Below, one piece after another: positions 1 to 13,194 of a DNA stretch of 64,000 bases. The stretch's first letter is position 1. Each line of letters begins with the position of its first letter. The DNA is taken from NCBI RefSeq assembly GCF_964355755.1, contig NC_092673.1, positions 8,439,001-8,503,000 on the forward strand, given 5' to 3'. A model generated the notes under the pieces. The model saw only the letters and a list, made by a program, of their open reading frames with translations. It searched no databases and had not been told where the DNA came from. This DNA comes from Antedon mediterranea. Lineage: Eukaryota > Echinodermata > Crinoidea > Comatulida > Antedonidae. A program made the translations under genes and the position numbers.

Positions 1-68
1 ATTTCTGTGAATGTGACCATTGATTAAGTATATTGTAATAACAATCTTAACACATTTTCTCCCCAAAG

Positions 69-3000
69 GGTCCAAAAGGCCAATCGGGTCCACAAGGAGC
101 AGTCGGATTGATTGGTGCTTCAGTAAGTATTTATGTGTTTACAAATGGCTTCATTGGTATCTTTTACGATAGTAAATAAATATCACTACATTCTGACATT
201 ATCGATATATTACGAGGCACAACCATTGAATAAAATATAGTACTTAACCAGCATTTTTAAAAGTTTACTAAAGTACTGCCAAACGTTTTTACTTTCAGGG
301 TATACAAGGTCCAAAAGGCAAGAAAGGACAAAGGGGGTCTCATGGACCATTGGTAAATACTAGTTCAGTTTGTTTAACCAATAATGTTTATAATATTAAA
401 ATCATGTTGTCACACATTAGCCTAATACATTATCTAACAAGCGAATGTAGCAAAAATACGTTAAATAACATATTTACGTAATTGGTAATTTTTTTGTTTT
501 GAAACGATATGTTTTAGGGTAAAGTAGGCGATCCTGGTCCACGTGGAAGAGAAGGTTATGAAGGTTCACAAGTAAGCGATAAAATGACATTAGTCTGTTA
601 AACATATTAGTTAGTTAAACATAGTTATACTCACGGGACAAAAGCAATTATCTGGGTAGTGCTATATTATATATCATTGTCTTATTTAAATATAATTGTG
701 AAATAAAATAATGTGTGTTGGTTCAATGGTTATTTCCAAGTATGTACCCAATTAAACATTTATAAATATAATAAAATCACTTATTATCTGCAAATGAACA
801 GATTAAAAAATAACAAAGTAGGCCTATTACAAACCATGAAATAAACAATGAATTCATTGAGCAGTTCAAACCTCATTTAAATGTTTTAAAAGTCACCAAC
901 TCTCGGCAACACTTTAAATGTGTGTTGCGTATGGAAACAATACAGTTTTAACAATGTAATATACATATAATACTAATTTCCATACTTTTGCATACATAAA
1001 TTCGTTCCCAACAAAACCTTGTCTGGTTGGTATTTATGTACGCATGTACGCGTATTCTAAATAACTTAAAATGTGTGACAGGATATTTCATAAATCCATC
1101 ACATTATTTTCTTTCCACAAACTTTTAACTTTCATATTTTTCCATATTCCACTGTAGTGTTTATTGTAAATTAATAATTAAGATACATTTTATGTTGATA
1201 AAAGGGCTCGAAAGGAGAGGAAGGTGAAAAGGGAGATCACGGAAATGTGGGACAACAAGTAGGTACACTGATTTACACAATTTCTGATACAACAAAGGTA
1301 TACTTACAGACTACTATGTTATACTGTACTGCCGTATTTTGTAGACACTGTATCACTTAACGGTTCAACTTACTTCAAATATCGTTTTGGTACAATTGCT
1401 GATGAAATGAAATAGTGTAAAGAATAAATATTATATTTCATCATTTACAGGGACTTTCTGGATTACCTGGCTCAACAGGACAGCCCGGAGAGCCAGGACC
1501 TATGGTAAGTAATCGTGGTAGGCATATATATCAGAAAACTATTCGCTATCGACAATCCTTGAGAGTGTGCCCACTAGGTTAATTTAATGTCAGATAATAA
1601 TAAAGTATTGTGTAATGGTATTGTGTTTGTGCATTGCATTGCTTCTTACAATAATACTGGTGTGCATTGTTTTGTTTTTTATTTATAGGGGCACATTGGG
1701 AAAAGGGGAATTCCTGGTCTGCCTGGAGAGGACGGGTCTTCTGGTGAAGATGGCGAACCTGGCTTACCGGGTGATCAAGGGCAGGATGGACGAAAGGTAA
1801 TTGATGCGTAATATAATAAGACGAAGGAAACAGATTAGATGGAAGCTTATTAGTTCAGATTTCTGATGAATTATGCCATTGTAAATTTAGAAGATTAAGA
1901 TCGTATTTAAAAAAAAACAAAAAAATTTCAACTTATTTTTACAGAGAATGTGGTATATTTGTGTTGATTTTGTTGCATGTTCATTCACAAACTATACATT
2001 ATACGTTTTAGGGAGGAAATGGACCACGTGGTTTGGCAGGACCCCAAGGACCATCTGGAATACCAGTGAGTATGCTGTAATAACGATACCTTGAATTAAC
2101 TTCGAATCGCCACAGTCCATCTTCTTTCGATAGAGTGTGGCAGGATTAAGGGGGCTTTTTGGCCCATTATAAACCCATGTGTTTGTTTATCTCTTTCTTG
2201 AAGAGTGATATAACAATATTAGATATCGTACACAAAAGTAGACATTTTATTTTACATTTATGGATCAAATTAAAGGCAACACTAATCTGTGTATGTACGG
2301 GTATCGAAAAAAGATCCCTTTTGTTAGATTACTATGATTTCCAATGTTCAAAATCCTTATTTTACTTTGTAGGCCTATATAAATTTGAAAACAATTAACA
2401 AACCTATCTGTAAATGTATACTTATTTACTGTTATTTAAAATAAGTGATAATATGTAATATTTTTTATACTTTAGGGACAAAACGGTAAACTAGGAAGTC
2501 CAGGACTGAGAGGAGAAAATGGACTAAAAGTAAGTAATTTTGTACGTAGAAACTGAAGTTACAGTTTGTAGTCTACATGATAATGACTGATATAGTAACT
2601 AAGTAATTAATTTTAGTAGCATAATAATATATAAAGCTCAAAGAAATTATCGATAGTGAGCCAATAGAGAGCTTTCGATTTGCGACGACTGAGGATCGAC
2701 GATAGTTCAGTCGATGTGTCGTAAACATCAAACCTGTGTCGAGGTGAGGAACGAGTACAGGCGTCCCAATATTCCCGCCTGCACACAATAAACTAATATA
2801 ACGTAGTTTGGTCGTCGAAGTCGAAAAATTGAAAGATTCATAATGACTGATTGTATGCAAATTTCGTTTTTTGTTTAGGGAGAACCAGGTGAAATGGGAA
2901 TTTATGGGTTTCACGGATTACCTGGAAGACAGGTAAGTCATTAGTATAACTTAATGAATATATATGAGTAGAATAGGAAGTATAGGTAAATATGTTGGTC

Positions 3001-5846
3001 ACAGAGAGAGCAATATATATTTTTATTTTGATCGTAAATTATTATCGACGTCGAGCAACATAATAATGGAGAAAATAATGATAACCAATGGTGTGTAATA
3101 ATGCTGTGTTATAAAACATTCATTGACTTACCAATTTAATCTGTTATTTATGAAGGGTCCTGCTGGTTCGATGGGTATTGCAGGAGTTCAAGGTATCCGT
3201 GGACATCCGGTAAGTAGACCAAATATATCATTTTAAAATAAATTGCCAAAATAGTAAAAACAAGTTTAAGATGAGAATTTTTTAATCGTATGCTGCACTT
3301 ATTATTCTCGAAATCTAAGCAATTAAGAGGAGCTCGCCCAAAAAATGATAAAATTGCTCACAAAGTAAGTTTTTAAGGTAATATTTTAAATTTACTGTAT
3401 ATCTGTCTATTTATGTCAATTAGTCTGCATTCATCTGTATGATGGATAAAACTAATTCATGGCTGTTTAAAGCACTTTGGTTGATCCTATCATCAATCAA
3501 GGGCTTCTCCCGCCTGGTGTCCACCTTAACAAGACAGTCAATGAATGAACGTATGAATGTACCGTTTGTTACACTATAGACTGTAAAACAACTTTACGAA
3601 TTAATTCACAGGGAGAACCAGGAACCATGGGGCCGATGGGATTTCCTGGTATACCAGGACCCCCAGGTCATCCAGGACCACAAGGAAGGAAAGGCTACAA
3701 AGGCAGTCAAGGACGAATGGTAAAGACCTCACAGTAATTTTCCGAACCGGAGTAATCAATTCCGTAAAATGATTGATTGATTAATGATTGTTTGTTTAAC
3801 AATTTATTTCAGGGCGCCAAAGGAAGGAGAGGGTTCCAAGGATTACCTGGAATGCCCGGTCCCATGGTAAGAACAAAGTATTTATAGCTTGGTGTTTTGT
3901 TTCTTGGTTTTAAAGCCAAAAGCAGTACTCGAAGTCAATAGAGGAAAGCAGTCATGCACTGAATTGGGTACAAATCATAATAAACCGTCGAGTGCGCTAA
4001 TTTATCTATGTCTATCATGGAGTGTTCTTAATGATTTGACTTGCATCACAAAAACTATTTTTCTTATTTTACTCAACAATTCAATTGACATATTATATGA
4101 GTGTTTAGAATTAAATACTAGTTTGTAAAGAAAATGTTATTTTCAATTAACAGGGCATAAAGGGCGAGAGAGGAAGACGGGGTCCTTATGGCCACGTTGG
4201 ATTACGTGGAGAAGAGGTACGTTTGATTAGTTAGGCCATCATCTTACTTTATTAATCTCTCAGTTAATCGATCATTATATTAGTCCCTGTACTGCTGATT
4301 ACATTATTAAAAATATGAAATTCTTCGTTGTTTGATTACCAAAATAAATCCTACAATGTGTGTAATGCTTTATTTATTTACAGGGTCCTCCAGGTGAAGC
4401 AGGGGTAGAGGGTCACCCTGGTATTCCAGGACCAGTTGGAATAAGAGGACCCAAGGCAAGTTTTTTTCAAATCATATTTTTTGCACCAATTTTTCAAGCT
4501 AACACACCATAAAAAGCTGCGTGTAATATATTTAGTTTTATAAACTAAAACTTTATGTATAGTTTCATTTCAAATACCGTATCTGTAATAACTTAATTGT
4601 TTCAGGTAACGTTGATGATTCGAAGTAATAACATAATACCGTAGTAGTTAAACTTAAACTAATAATATAAATTGAAAAAAGTTTGATAGAGAGATTAAAA
4701 TGAATGCAATTAAACTTCTTTATCTTGCTTTCATTTATTTGAATTAAACATTGCACTTTTTTCATTATAGGGACCACGTGGAGATAGGGTGAGTATTGTT
4801 TAATGGTAAATTGATAACAATATTCTACTGGATTTGTAGCGGGTAGAGAAGAAAGAGGAAACGAAATAAAACTAGCTGTATCAACCGACCCCGAAATGTT
4901 TACCCTAATAATAAAACATATCGTTATTCCTTTGATTTTAGAAAGGTGTATAGTTATTTTACCGTTTTATCAACTATAGTAATTGAAAATTGTTATAATT
5001 GCAGACAAAATTTGTGGGGTTTTAACCATTTAAAGAACGACATATTCAAATTAGTTTATTTAAATTTGTTTGCAATAAAGCGTTTCCACGATAAATAAAA
5101 ATACAATGCAAATGTTTTCATGTTATATTATTTACGTCATGACCGGTTGTTTAATTGCGTTTTTGTCTTTTACAGGCTGAACATGGATTTCCAGTAAGTA
5201 TATGCCCACATTATTTGTAAATAAATGGATACCAAATGATTAGGTTATGAGGTGCACTATGTACACGTGCAACCTCACGCCGAGGTAAAAATAGTTGCAC
5301 CACTTGAATACAAAACTTTTTGAAACATGTTTAAAAAAGGTTTTAGGACAAGGGACCGAAAAATCTGCCCTAGATCATGTCGAACCAGTAAAAACTTCTC
5401 TTCGAAACTTGATACTGTAGTAGATATTTCAAATTGAGGAAGACTATACAATTTCCTGTTTTACTATTAAAATATGAAATATACCAGTTCTTAACTAACA
5501 ATAAAAACCACTACTTCTCATAATCTGATTTCATTTTTATTTCTATGTTTTAGGGAGAGAGGGGACCAATGGTAAGATTATTTTATTTTAAAACTAATAT
5601 TCTTTGTTAAATAATTTCATTTGTATATGTATTTTTATATGTGGATAAAAACTTCAAATAAACTCACTAGTAGTAGAGTAAAGAGTAAACACCCATCCAA
5701 TGCTCGGAATAGTCTACTTGATACAGACATCCGTTTTATAGTCTTCCATTCTACATGTATGGAAATGTATTACGTTTTATTGAATCAGTTGTATAATGTA
5801 ATATAATGTTTATTTGATTTATTTGCAGGGAGCACCAGGTTTACCG
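69..5846 (+). CDS. Collagen triple-helix exons (Gly-X-Y region)
   Basis: Eighteen exons encode about 321 residues (107 triplets) of Gly-X-Y repeat rich in GPxG, GLPG and GERG-type triplets. Ten are 54 bp, two are 108 bp (1689-1796, 3612-3719), one is 63 bp and one 72 bp. The last four are only 18 bp each (4771-4788, 5176-5193, 5554-5571, 5829-5846). The 18-bp exon at 4771 encodes GPRGDR, which contains an RGD tripeptide. The next begins GCT (Ala) where Gly is expected, a single imperfection in the repeat. All junctions are phase 0, so skipping any exon preserves the frame. Exon starts were set by AG acceptors directly before GGN and ends by GTAAG-like donors. Confidence 0.93.
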
Positions 5847-8800
5847 GTACGTTTGTAATATCATTTGTTAAATTCATTTTCTTGTCGGATCATTATTTTA
5901 CCCGAATACTTCCCAGTATCCTAGGAATAGTTAGTAATACAGCGTCACATTTGTATCACATTTGTTGCCTCCATCATATAGGTTATGGGCTAGGCTATGG
6001 TCTATGATAGGAAGAGTGTAAATGCACTCGCACTTCTCTATGTGATACTTGCGAAATCTTGTATTTTTCTTAATATTGATGAATTCTATGTACAGTAGTA
6101 GAATTAGGCGATTTTTTATAATTACAGTCCATCATATTATAGAAATTGTTTGTCTGGAAATGACATGTACTGTCTATATTAGCTTTCCAATCAAACAGTT
6201 TTTTGTATTTTGTATTCAAATAACTTTATTATACCTGTCTTTTCTTGTTTAATTACAGGCAACAGCAACTTATCTTAGTGATGCTGCTGCAATAGCTCAG
6301 ATATTTGATCATCTTTTTACAATTCCAAACAGAAATGGACCCGGTGTAAGTTGTTTTAATTATAATTATTATATTATTAGGTGATCATTTAGAATAAAAT
6401 GATCACCTATTGTTATTGTATGAAATCTTTATTATTATTTTTTTTTCTTTTTATTGTTTCTGTACACTATTTTGTGTAACAATTATCTCAAAAAGTTTAA
6501 TGTCAATGATTACCAAAATTTCAGAATATCTTTCAAATAATATAACTTAATCCTAATGAGCTTTCCAGCGTGATCACTCATCCGTGACGTCATTTATACG
6601 CCATTTTGTGAAATCACATTATCAATCATATCTCCATAATTCATTATGACATATTAATGAAATTCACTACAGGTAAACTTCAGGTCAAGGGTAAAAATAT
6701 TAGCAAATAAAAAGTTGCGCGTTTCAAGGTCATGCACGTGAAATCGCGCAAAATTAGGTTTTGATCAATTTAGAGCATGAATTAGGCCATTTGCGCGTTT
6801 CAAAAAATTACTGCGCAAAAATGCGTTTTTGTGCGTACGATTCTTAAAATGCGTAAAAAATTAAATTTGATGTATAAATCACATTCTACTCACAATCCTT
6901 AGTACATTCACCAATTTTGAATCCATTCCGACTTAAAATAACACTATACGAGCACGTTAAAAATGACAAAATGCGCACACTAATTGTACAAAAGTGCTAA
7001 AAATGGTAAAAAATAAGGACTTTTTAAAATGAATATAACTCTTCAGAATGGCAGATGACCCCCAATTTTTTTAACTTGTTATGGAAGCCAATAAGTTGTA
7101 GATACAAATGTATATACATATTAGACGTACAAAATGATATGACGTCATCAAATGGCCACTTGAATTTAAAAATTAGGAATTTTTATCTTTTTGTGTGGGT
7201 TATCACATTCAATAGAGCGCATCTCCGTTATTTGAGCCCAATTTTCGCACAACTTTTAGTATGTGCTTGCTCAATTAATTATTCTTCTAATGAGTTGTCA
7301 ACATTTTTATTTTGATGACGTCATTACGCGTAAAAACTTGAATAACCTAGGTCGTGTAATTTCAGCTACACCATACATTTGAATATCTTATAGCTCTTCA
7401 GAATTAAAGGTGACCTTGAAGATTATAACATCTTATGAAAGCTGATGAAATGTAGATATGAATTCATATTAAAATTAAGCCTATCGGATGTTGTGATGTT
7501 ATCATATGGCCAGTTGAAGTTAAAAAGTAGTTTTTAAATTTCTTTAGTCAAAGTTATACAAATTTCAAAGACCGCGCATTGCGCTTCTACGTGTCAAATT
7601 TTCTTCCAATCCTTATATTTATTTGCTCAATTCATTATCTTTTGAAATTGTCATCTTCGAGTTTATTTTGAAAATTCCATCATACCAAAAAATTAGAACA
7701 CGATATGAGTCCCGTAATTTCACCTATGCTACACTGTATATAGATATACAGTATATACTGTACATATTGTATGACACATAATAGGTAAACTCAGCACTAT
7801 AAGTGTATATGCATCATGTCATAGGATGGCGTACATCAACTTTTAACGATCGTATGTTAACGTACATGCATGTTTAAAAAATGTTAATTTTATTAAAATG
7901 ATAAAAATGATCACCTATAATTCGTCAAAGTGACGAATTAAATTCTAGTTATAACTTTGTCTTTGTATTAATATAAAGCAAAACTCCACATTCCAAAACA
8001 ATCTTAATAACTTCCACCCCTTCTTTTTTTTTCATTTTCATATATTCGTTTATATAAATTATAATGTTTATATTTAAATATGGTTATTTATGTAACCCGG
8101 GATGATAGATTGATAGTGCCTTAACGCTGACCTATTTTGGAAGATTATTGACCTATTTTGAAATTAAAGACTCGCGTAGTTTGAATTTGTTTGGTGCCTC
8201 CAAGTTCGGCTTATTTTGGAATGATGTTCACCAACTCTAATATATGAAGGGTCACAGGGTTAATTCGATTCAGGATTTTGTTCATGTCTTTACATTTTGT
8301 ACTTGTTTGCCGCCTATCGTCTCTTAATCTTATTAACGTTGCAAACTCCTACTAAATAAAGTGATGACACTAAATTTATATCCATTAGTTTTATAAAAGT
8401 CATACGGTGATAATTTTAAAATAATACAGACAAATAAATGTTTTTGTGTATAAAGAGGATATTTATAACTTTTGTTTCTCTTATTCATGTCATTTTCTTT
8501 AGGATACAGATGTTTTCTATATGTTACGATATGTAGCCAAGTACATAGAGGGTGTTCGTTATCCACTTGGTACACGCGATATTCCAGCGAGAAGCTGCAA
8601 AGATATTTTAGACTGCCATGACTATCTAAAAAATGGCAAGTATTATAATGAACTCAAATTTTATTTGATATAAATGTCACTGCATCCCTGAATAGTGTGC
8701 CGAGGTCTCAATCCTCCGAAAAAAAATACCTAATATAATTATATAATTGTGATCGCAGTTCTAATACGATGACGGTGGTATAAGGGGGAGCTTTCTTTTT

Positions 8801-11800
8801 GCGACGACCGACGACCAACCTAGTCAATCGATTTGTCGATTTAAGTACAATTTTATGAACAGTATTTAATTTTATTTAACATTCAAAAGTCTTAATTTGT
8901 CTAACTCTTTTTTCCCAACACATAGGTTATATATCCTTCATTTAAAATATAACGAACCATGTTATTTTCCATTACTTTTTTTTGTGATGGCAAAATACCA
9001 TGATGAACATGCGTAATCAAAATTATGTTGAATAAAAGCAGAACATAGGAGTTTTCTGCCGTTTTCATTAAGAAATGATGCCTGTCTATATAACAACTTT
9101 TGTCTGGTACCATTTTTGTACAACTATATTAGCAACATTTTCACTTGTTAACGACTGGTCAAGTGATAGATCCAGGTAATTTAAACAAGCCAATTCATTA
9201 ATTAAAACTCCATACAATTGACCGAAAACTCATTCACTTGCTTTACTTTGTGATTAGTTCCAAACAGAATAGCTTCGTTTAGAGGTGAGAAGCAAGGACA
9301 CACGGGCCAACATTCCCGCATGTGCACAATAAACTAACATGGCGTAGCTTGGTTGTCGGTCGTTGCAAATCGAGAATTCCCTACTGGTGGTTGTGGTAGA
9401 CTTATGATAATAACAATGACAAATTCGTTTATTTTCTTTGTACAATAACAAAATACTGATTTAAACAAAGAAAAGGGGAAAATTATAGAAGCAAATGCTT
9501 ATAAAAGAAAGAACCCATTTAAATACAAATTTAATTAAATAGATGAAAATCAGCTCTTAAATAATAATTGCAAAAAGGTTTTCCAACAAAATGCCACACT
9601 AATACTATGCAAATAAATTCAACATTTTTATTCTATTATTTTTCACTTGACTTAACGACCTACGCATATATTGTATATTTTGTTTTTCGCCTGGACTTGG
9701 TATCTGCCAAAGCTGTGTGTCGATGAACTGTGTTTAAAGGATGTGTGTCCCCGCGTGCACACAATGATTTCGAAGTTCCTATGTTATACAGAAGCTTATC
9801 GCAAATTAAAAGTTGATGGTGGTGGTAGGAGACGTTTTAAAATTATTTAGCTTGATATTTTTTGTAGGACGTTACTGGATCGATCCTAACCTTGGTTGTC
9901 CTACTGATGCAGTGGAAGTGTATTGTAATTTTACAAATAATGGTGAATCGTGTCTTATTCCAAGTGATCCGAGTAGGGTGAGTGATTATTATTATTATTA
10001 TTATTACACCTTGGAGGCTTACTAAGAATAGTTATATCCAGTCTTCAATTTGAAAACTGGTCTTTATCTAGAAAAACTGTAACAAAACCATTTTGATAAA
10101 TATACTATTGACATTTTACGTAATTTTATTCAATCATCGTAAAGTTAACTGTTTTTCTAAACACTGTATTTATTCAAATATACGGCCCGGGCGCATTATT
10201 GTTTTTGCTCCGTTACGGCAGAAATAATGAATAATTCATGACCCTCATTATTTTCAATGATAAAGAATTAATGACAAGATAGCTGATATACTTTCTAAAT
10301 ATAACATAACTCACTCAACTATTAAAAAAACATGGATGATTTTAATGGGCATTGAAGCCAAGATGCAAGACCCTTAGTCTGAAGCCTATACTTTCTCGAC
10401 CAACTGTTTGGCATGGCAAAACCTGTTGACACAAGGCACTGGGTCTCTGTCCATGTTAATATATAGAGACCCCTATAATATCATAATGTGGGTCATGAAT
10501 TATTCATAATTTCTGCCTTAACCACATAGGAGAAATAATAACTTAATATCAATCAATCAATCAATCAAAGTAACATTTATTTCTCTTCTTGTCTTTCATA
10601 GAAAATAAAAATTAACAGTAAATATGATTAAAATAAGAGGGGCAACATTCATAAAAAGCGAAGCTTGTAAAAGGCAGCCCATAGTAATAATAAGGGGGAG
10701 TTTATTCGATGGATGCATTTATTTGAAGAAAGCGTTTATTTTTGGGTATATGTAACATTTATAATCGAATAAATACCCCCTAGATATGAAAACATACAAT
10801 TCAATTAATATCAAGAAGTGATAAAATACAGTCAAAAGTGTATCAAAATGATCATGTCAATCAATGAATTCTACTGCAAATAGAAATGTGTACTAATAAT
10901 GGTTCCAGGGAGGTTATTTGAGTGATGAGGGAGTTTATTCAAAATGATGTTCTATTGAGGTGGTTGCCTTGATATATATGTACTGATGATATAATTATCT
11001 TTAAACTATTTTAAGGATTGTGCAATTTGACCAAAACAAATTTATTATCAAATAAGTAAAGCCATGCTGAAATGTGTTTGTTTTTTATTTACTTATGGTG
11101 ACTTCTTTAGTACATCTATGGAATAACACGACCACAGCTGAATTTTCTACATTTGTTGACATCGGAAGGAAGTCAATTAGTTACAATTCACTGTAGAAAC
11201 ATGTCTGTCTGGGAAAGTTCAGACGGCAGATATGTAAACGCTATTAAGTTCAAAGGATGGAACGGAAGTATATACCGCCATGATGGCCAGTTTAAACCAA
11301 CAGTTATACATGATCAATGTAAAGTACGTATATTTTTATTTAATTGAATACAAAATTATTAGTTACGAGACCGAACCTTATATAGTTATCTTAGTTGGCG
11401 CATTTCTGTAACAAATGTCCAACTTTTGACTTTTTTAGCTGCAGCAGTAATGATTTGCTGTAAGTCAATAATTTGGCTGAATGGTGACGTCAGTTTATGG
11501 AACCCATCGACCTCATTAATTAGTGTTTAGTGAGATATATTGACTGTCAGCTATCTATTCATAGAAAATAATTATGTTGCATTATTCATGATTTCTGCCT
11601 TAAATTAATGATAAACAGAAAACAACAAAACAATTAATTTGGGTTTGACGGTGGTCTGTGACTTCAGGCTAATGATCTGATGATTGTGGTTTTGATCACA
11701 TCCAAAAATAACTTTATGTCATTAAATTCAAACTTTTTATTATTATTATTATTATTGATAAAGCATCAAGATACGAGGTGGCGGACAACGAAATTCCTTT

Positions 11801-11919
11801 TTCAGAGTCAAGATCCAAACATGTTACCAATAATTGATGTCATCACCATTCCATCAGTTCATGAGAGTAATCAGGTAGCAGGGTTCAAAGTTGAACTGGG
11901 CAATGCTTGTTTCAACTAA
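69..11919 (+). CDS. Fibrillar collagen alpha chain, 3' portion (5' end outside window)
   Basis: Secreted extracellular-matrix protein; the visible part is 553 codons plus stop in 23 exons. Exons: 69-122, 299-352, 518-571, 1205-1258, 1451-1504, 1689-1796, 2012-2065, 2476-2529, 2879-2932, 3156-3209, 3612-3719, 3813-3866, 4154-4216, 4384-4455, 4771-4788, 5176-5193, 5554-5571, 5829-5846, 6259-6345, 8503-8635, 9868-9977, 11111-11323, 11764-11919. Triple-helix exons are all phase 0, mostly 54 or 108 bp, and each begins with Gly except 5176-5193: the classic fibrillar-collagen gene structure. The chain ends in a COLF1 C-propeptide. Two introns use GC donors (4456 and 8636). The total visible coding length is a multiple of three. 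The collagen clade (A, B or C) cannot be assigned without the N-terminal half. The gene is convergent with the factor B-like gene. Confidence 0.93.
2640..2840. repeat. Dispersed short repeat (MITE-like) in collagen intron
   Basis: Contains segments such as TTTGCGACGAC and CCCGCCTGCACACAATAAAC, which recur with changes at about 8785-8850, 9285-9400 and 9700-9800 in other collagen introns. Together they look like decayed copies of one short non-autonomous element whose ends are GAGCTTTC/TTGCGACGAC-like. No coding capacity was seen. Confidence 0.45.
6259..6345 (+). CDS. Collagen C-telopeptide exon
   Basis: An 87-bp phase-0 exon following the last Gly-X-Y exon. It encodes a non-repetitive, alanine-rich segment beginning [20 protein letters not shown] and ending at a Gly just before the donor. 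Its position between helix and COLF1 domain, and the loss of the Gly every third residue, identify the C-telopeptide and start of the propeptide. The following intron (6346-8502) is long and filled with repeat-derived sequence. Confidence 0.85.
6379..7953. repeat. Repeat-derived block in the long collagen intron
   Basis: The left end carries a hairpin with arms GTGATCATTT and AAATGATCAC. The right end repeats the AATGATCACCTATAATTCG motif followed by the short palindrome ATTCGTCAAAGTGACGAAT. The interior has repeated GACGTCAT and AAATGGCCA motifs. Similar ends at both sides suggest an old transposable element or nested copies. No usable open reading frame was seen. Confidence 0.45.
8503..11919 (+). 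CDS. Fibrillar collagen C-propeptide (COLF1 domain), four exons
   Basis: Exons 8503-8635, 9868-9977, 11111-11323 and 11764-11919 (stop TAA 11917-11919) encode a full COLF1 domain, which drives trimerisation of procollagen chains in the ER. Family landmarks are in order: [28 protein letters not shown], the [11 protein letters not shown] segment, [26 protein letters not shown] and the terminal ACFN. I count eight cysteines in the positions of the eight in homotrimer-capable chains such as human alpha1(I), so self-association looks possible. NFT and NMS are potential N-glycosylation sites. The first exon ends in a GC donor (8636); joining NG to RYWIDPN across it restores the family sequence. The last acceptor (AG at 11762-11763) follows a TTA repeat rather than a good pyrimidine tract. 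Confidence 0.93.
10213..10525. repeat. Short inverted-repeat element (MITE-like)
   Basis: About 30-bp inverted ends: GGCAGAAATAATGAATAATT at 10216 and its near reverse complement before 10519. A partial third copy of the end motif occurs near 11580-11605 in the next intron. Another hairpin (AGGGGGAGTTTATTCGAT, with its inverse ending near 10785) lies just downstream. No coding capacity. Confidence 0.5.
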
Positions 11920-13194
11920 AATCTTTCATTCTCTGAACCAAATCATTAAAAAAAAAGTTATTGTGTCTTCCTATGGCAACAGAAGACCTCGCTTTGGACG
12001 CAAATAAAATTAAAGATTTTCTCGTTCAAATTCACTGTGTGAAGTACGACATTCAAATGAAAATAATGCGATTACAGTGAACTCTCCCAATACCGGGGTC
12101 TCTGAAAACCTAAAACTCTCTTAACCAGGTCCTCAATTTGTTTACCCAATAGAAAAACATTCAAAATTATCAAACCAGAAAACCAGACATATCAGGCCAA
12201 CCCAAAAGTATCCTGTATTGTGAAAGTTGTACTATAATTATGTAAACCACCATGAACCCTTTTTAATTAACGTCTTTACAAAAAAAAGAAGTTTATGTTA
12301 TGTATTTAGATTAAAACATACGCACGTTGTCAATTATGAAATGAAAAACACAATATATGTATGATGAACCACGTTTCTTGTGTTGTTATTTAGTTATATT
12401 CCAAAAGTGTAAACATTAACAAAATGTACATACAACAAATTTGATGTTGTTTTAAAATTATGTTTAATATACCAAATAAATTGCAAAATTCGTTTTAAAA
12501 CCTACCTGGCAAATTTGTATTTGTTTAAGTATTACAAAGTAATTGTTTAGCACTTGCAGCTGACTTTATAATTTACGGTACTTTTACTGTTGCCTTTTTA
12601 AAATTACAGCTTTAGGTCTACTTTAAAATAAATTTTAAAAATTAATAAATTAATTATTGCTATATTATGAGTAAATAAAAGGAAATATATATAATTTTGT
12701 AAAACGAAAAAAATGTTTGAAAAACCATCTAAATTCTATAAATGTATTGAAACATGTTTGGTCAATATTTCTTATTGTTTATTATTACTCATTATTTTAA
12801 TTGTATTATAAGTATATTTATTAGTAACCATACTGTTATTGTCGATATGGCCATTTTGTTATTAGTAATATTAATATTAACTAATCCAATAATTACCGTT
12901 ATTGTTTATTATTTTCGTTAATAATATTATCTTACATTTACATTTTTTAAATAAAATATTATTCTGTAATTATCATTATCATTGTCATCATCACCATAAA
13001 CATAATTATTATTACTATTATTTGATTATGTTTATTATAATTAATAATAATAGAAATTGTATTTTTTTTAATAATATTGTTTTTAGACCTTATCTTTCAA
13101 CCTACAAACAAGTTGTATTCGATATGGTTTAGTAACTTACACGATTATGTCAGCTATGCGAGGTATAAGTATTTGAAGATATTCAGTCGTTAAG
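11920..13194. other. Intergenic DNA between convergent genes, AT-rich
   Basis: Apart from the likely collagen 3' UTR (to roughly 12010), I see no coding sequence, RNA gene or clear element. From about 12600 the sequence becomes very AT-rich, with runs of ATT/TTA. Confidence 0.5.
12003..12008 (+). terminator. Candidate polyadenylation signal of the collagen gene
   Basis: AATAAA about 85 bp downstream of the collagen stop codon. It is the first canonical hexamer after the stop, but the region is AT-rich, so the assignment is tentative. Confidence 0.45.
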
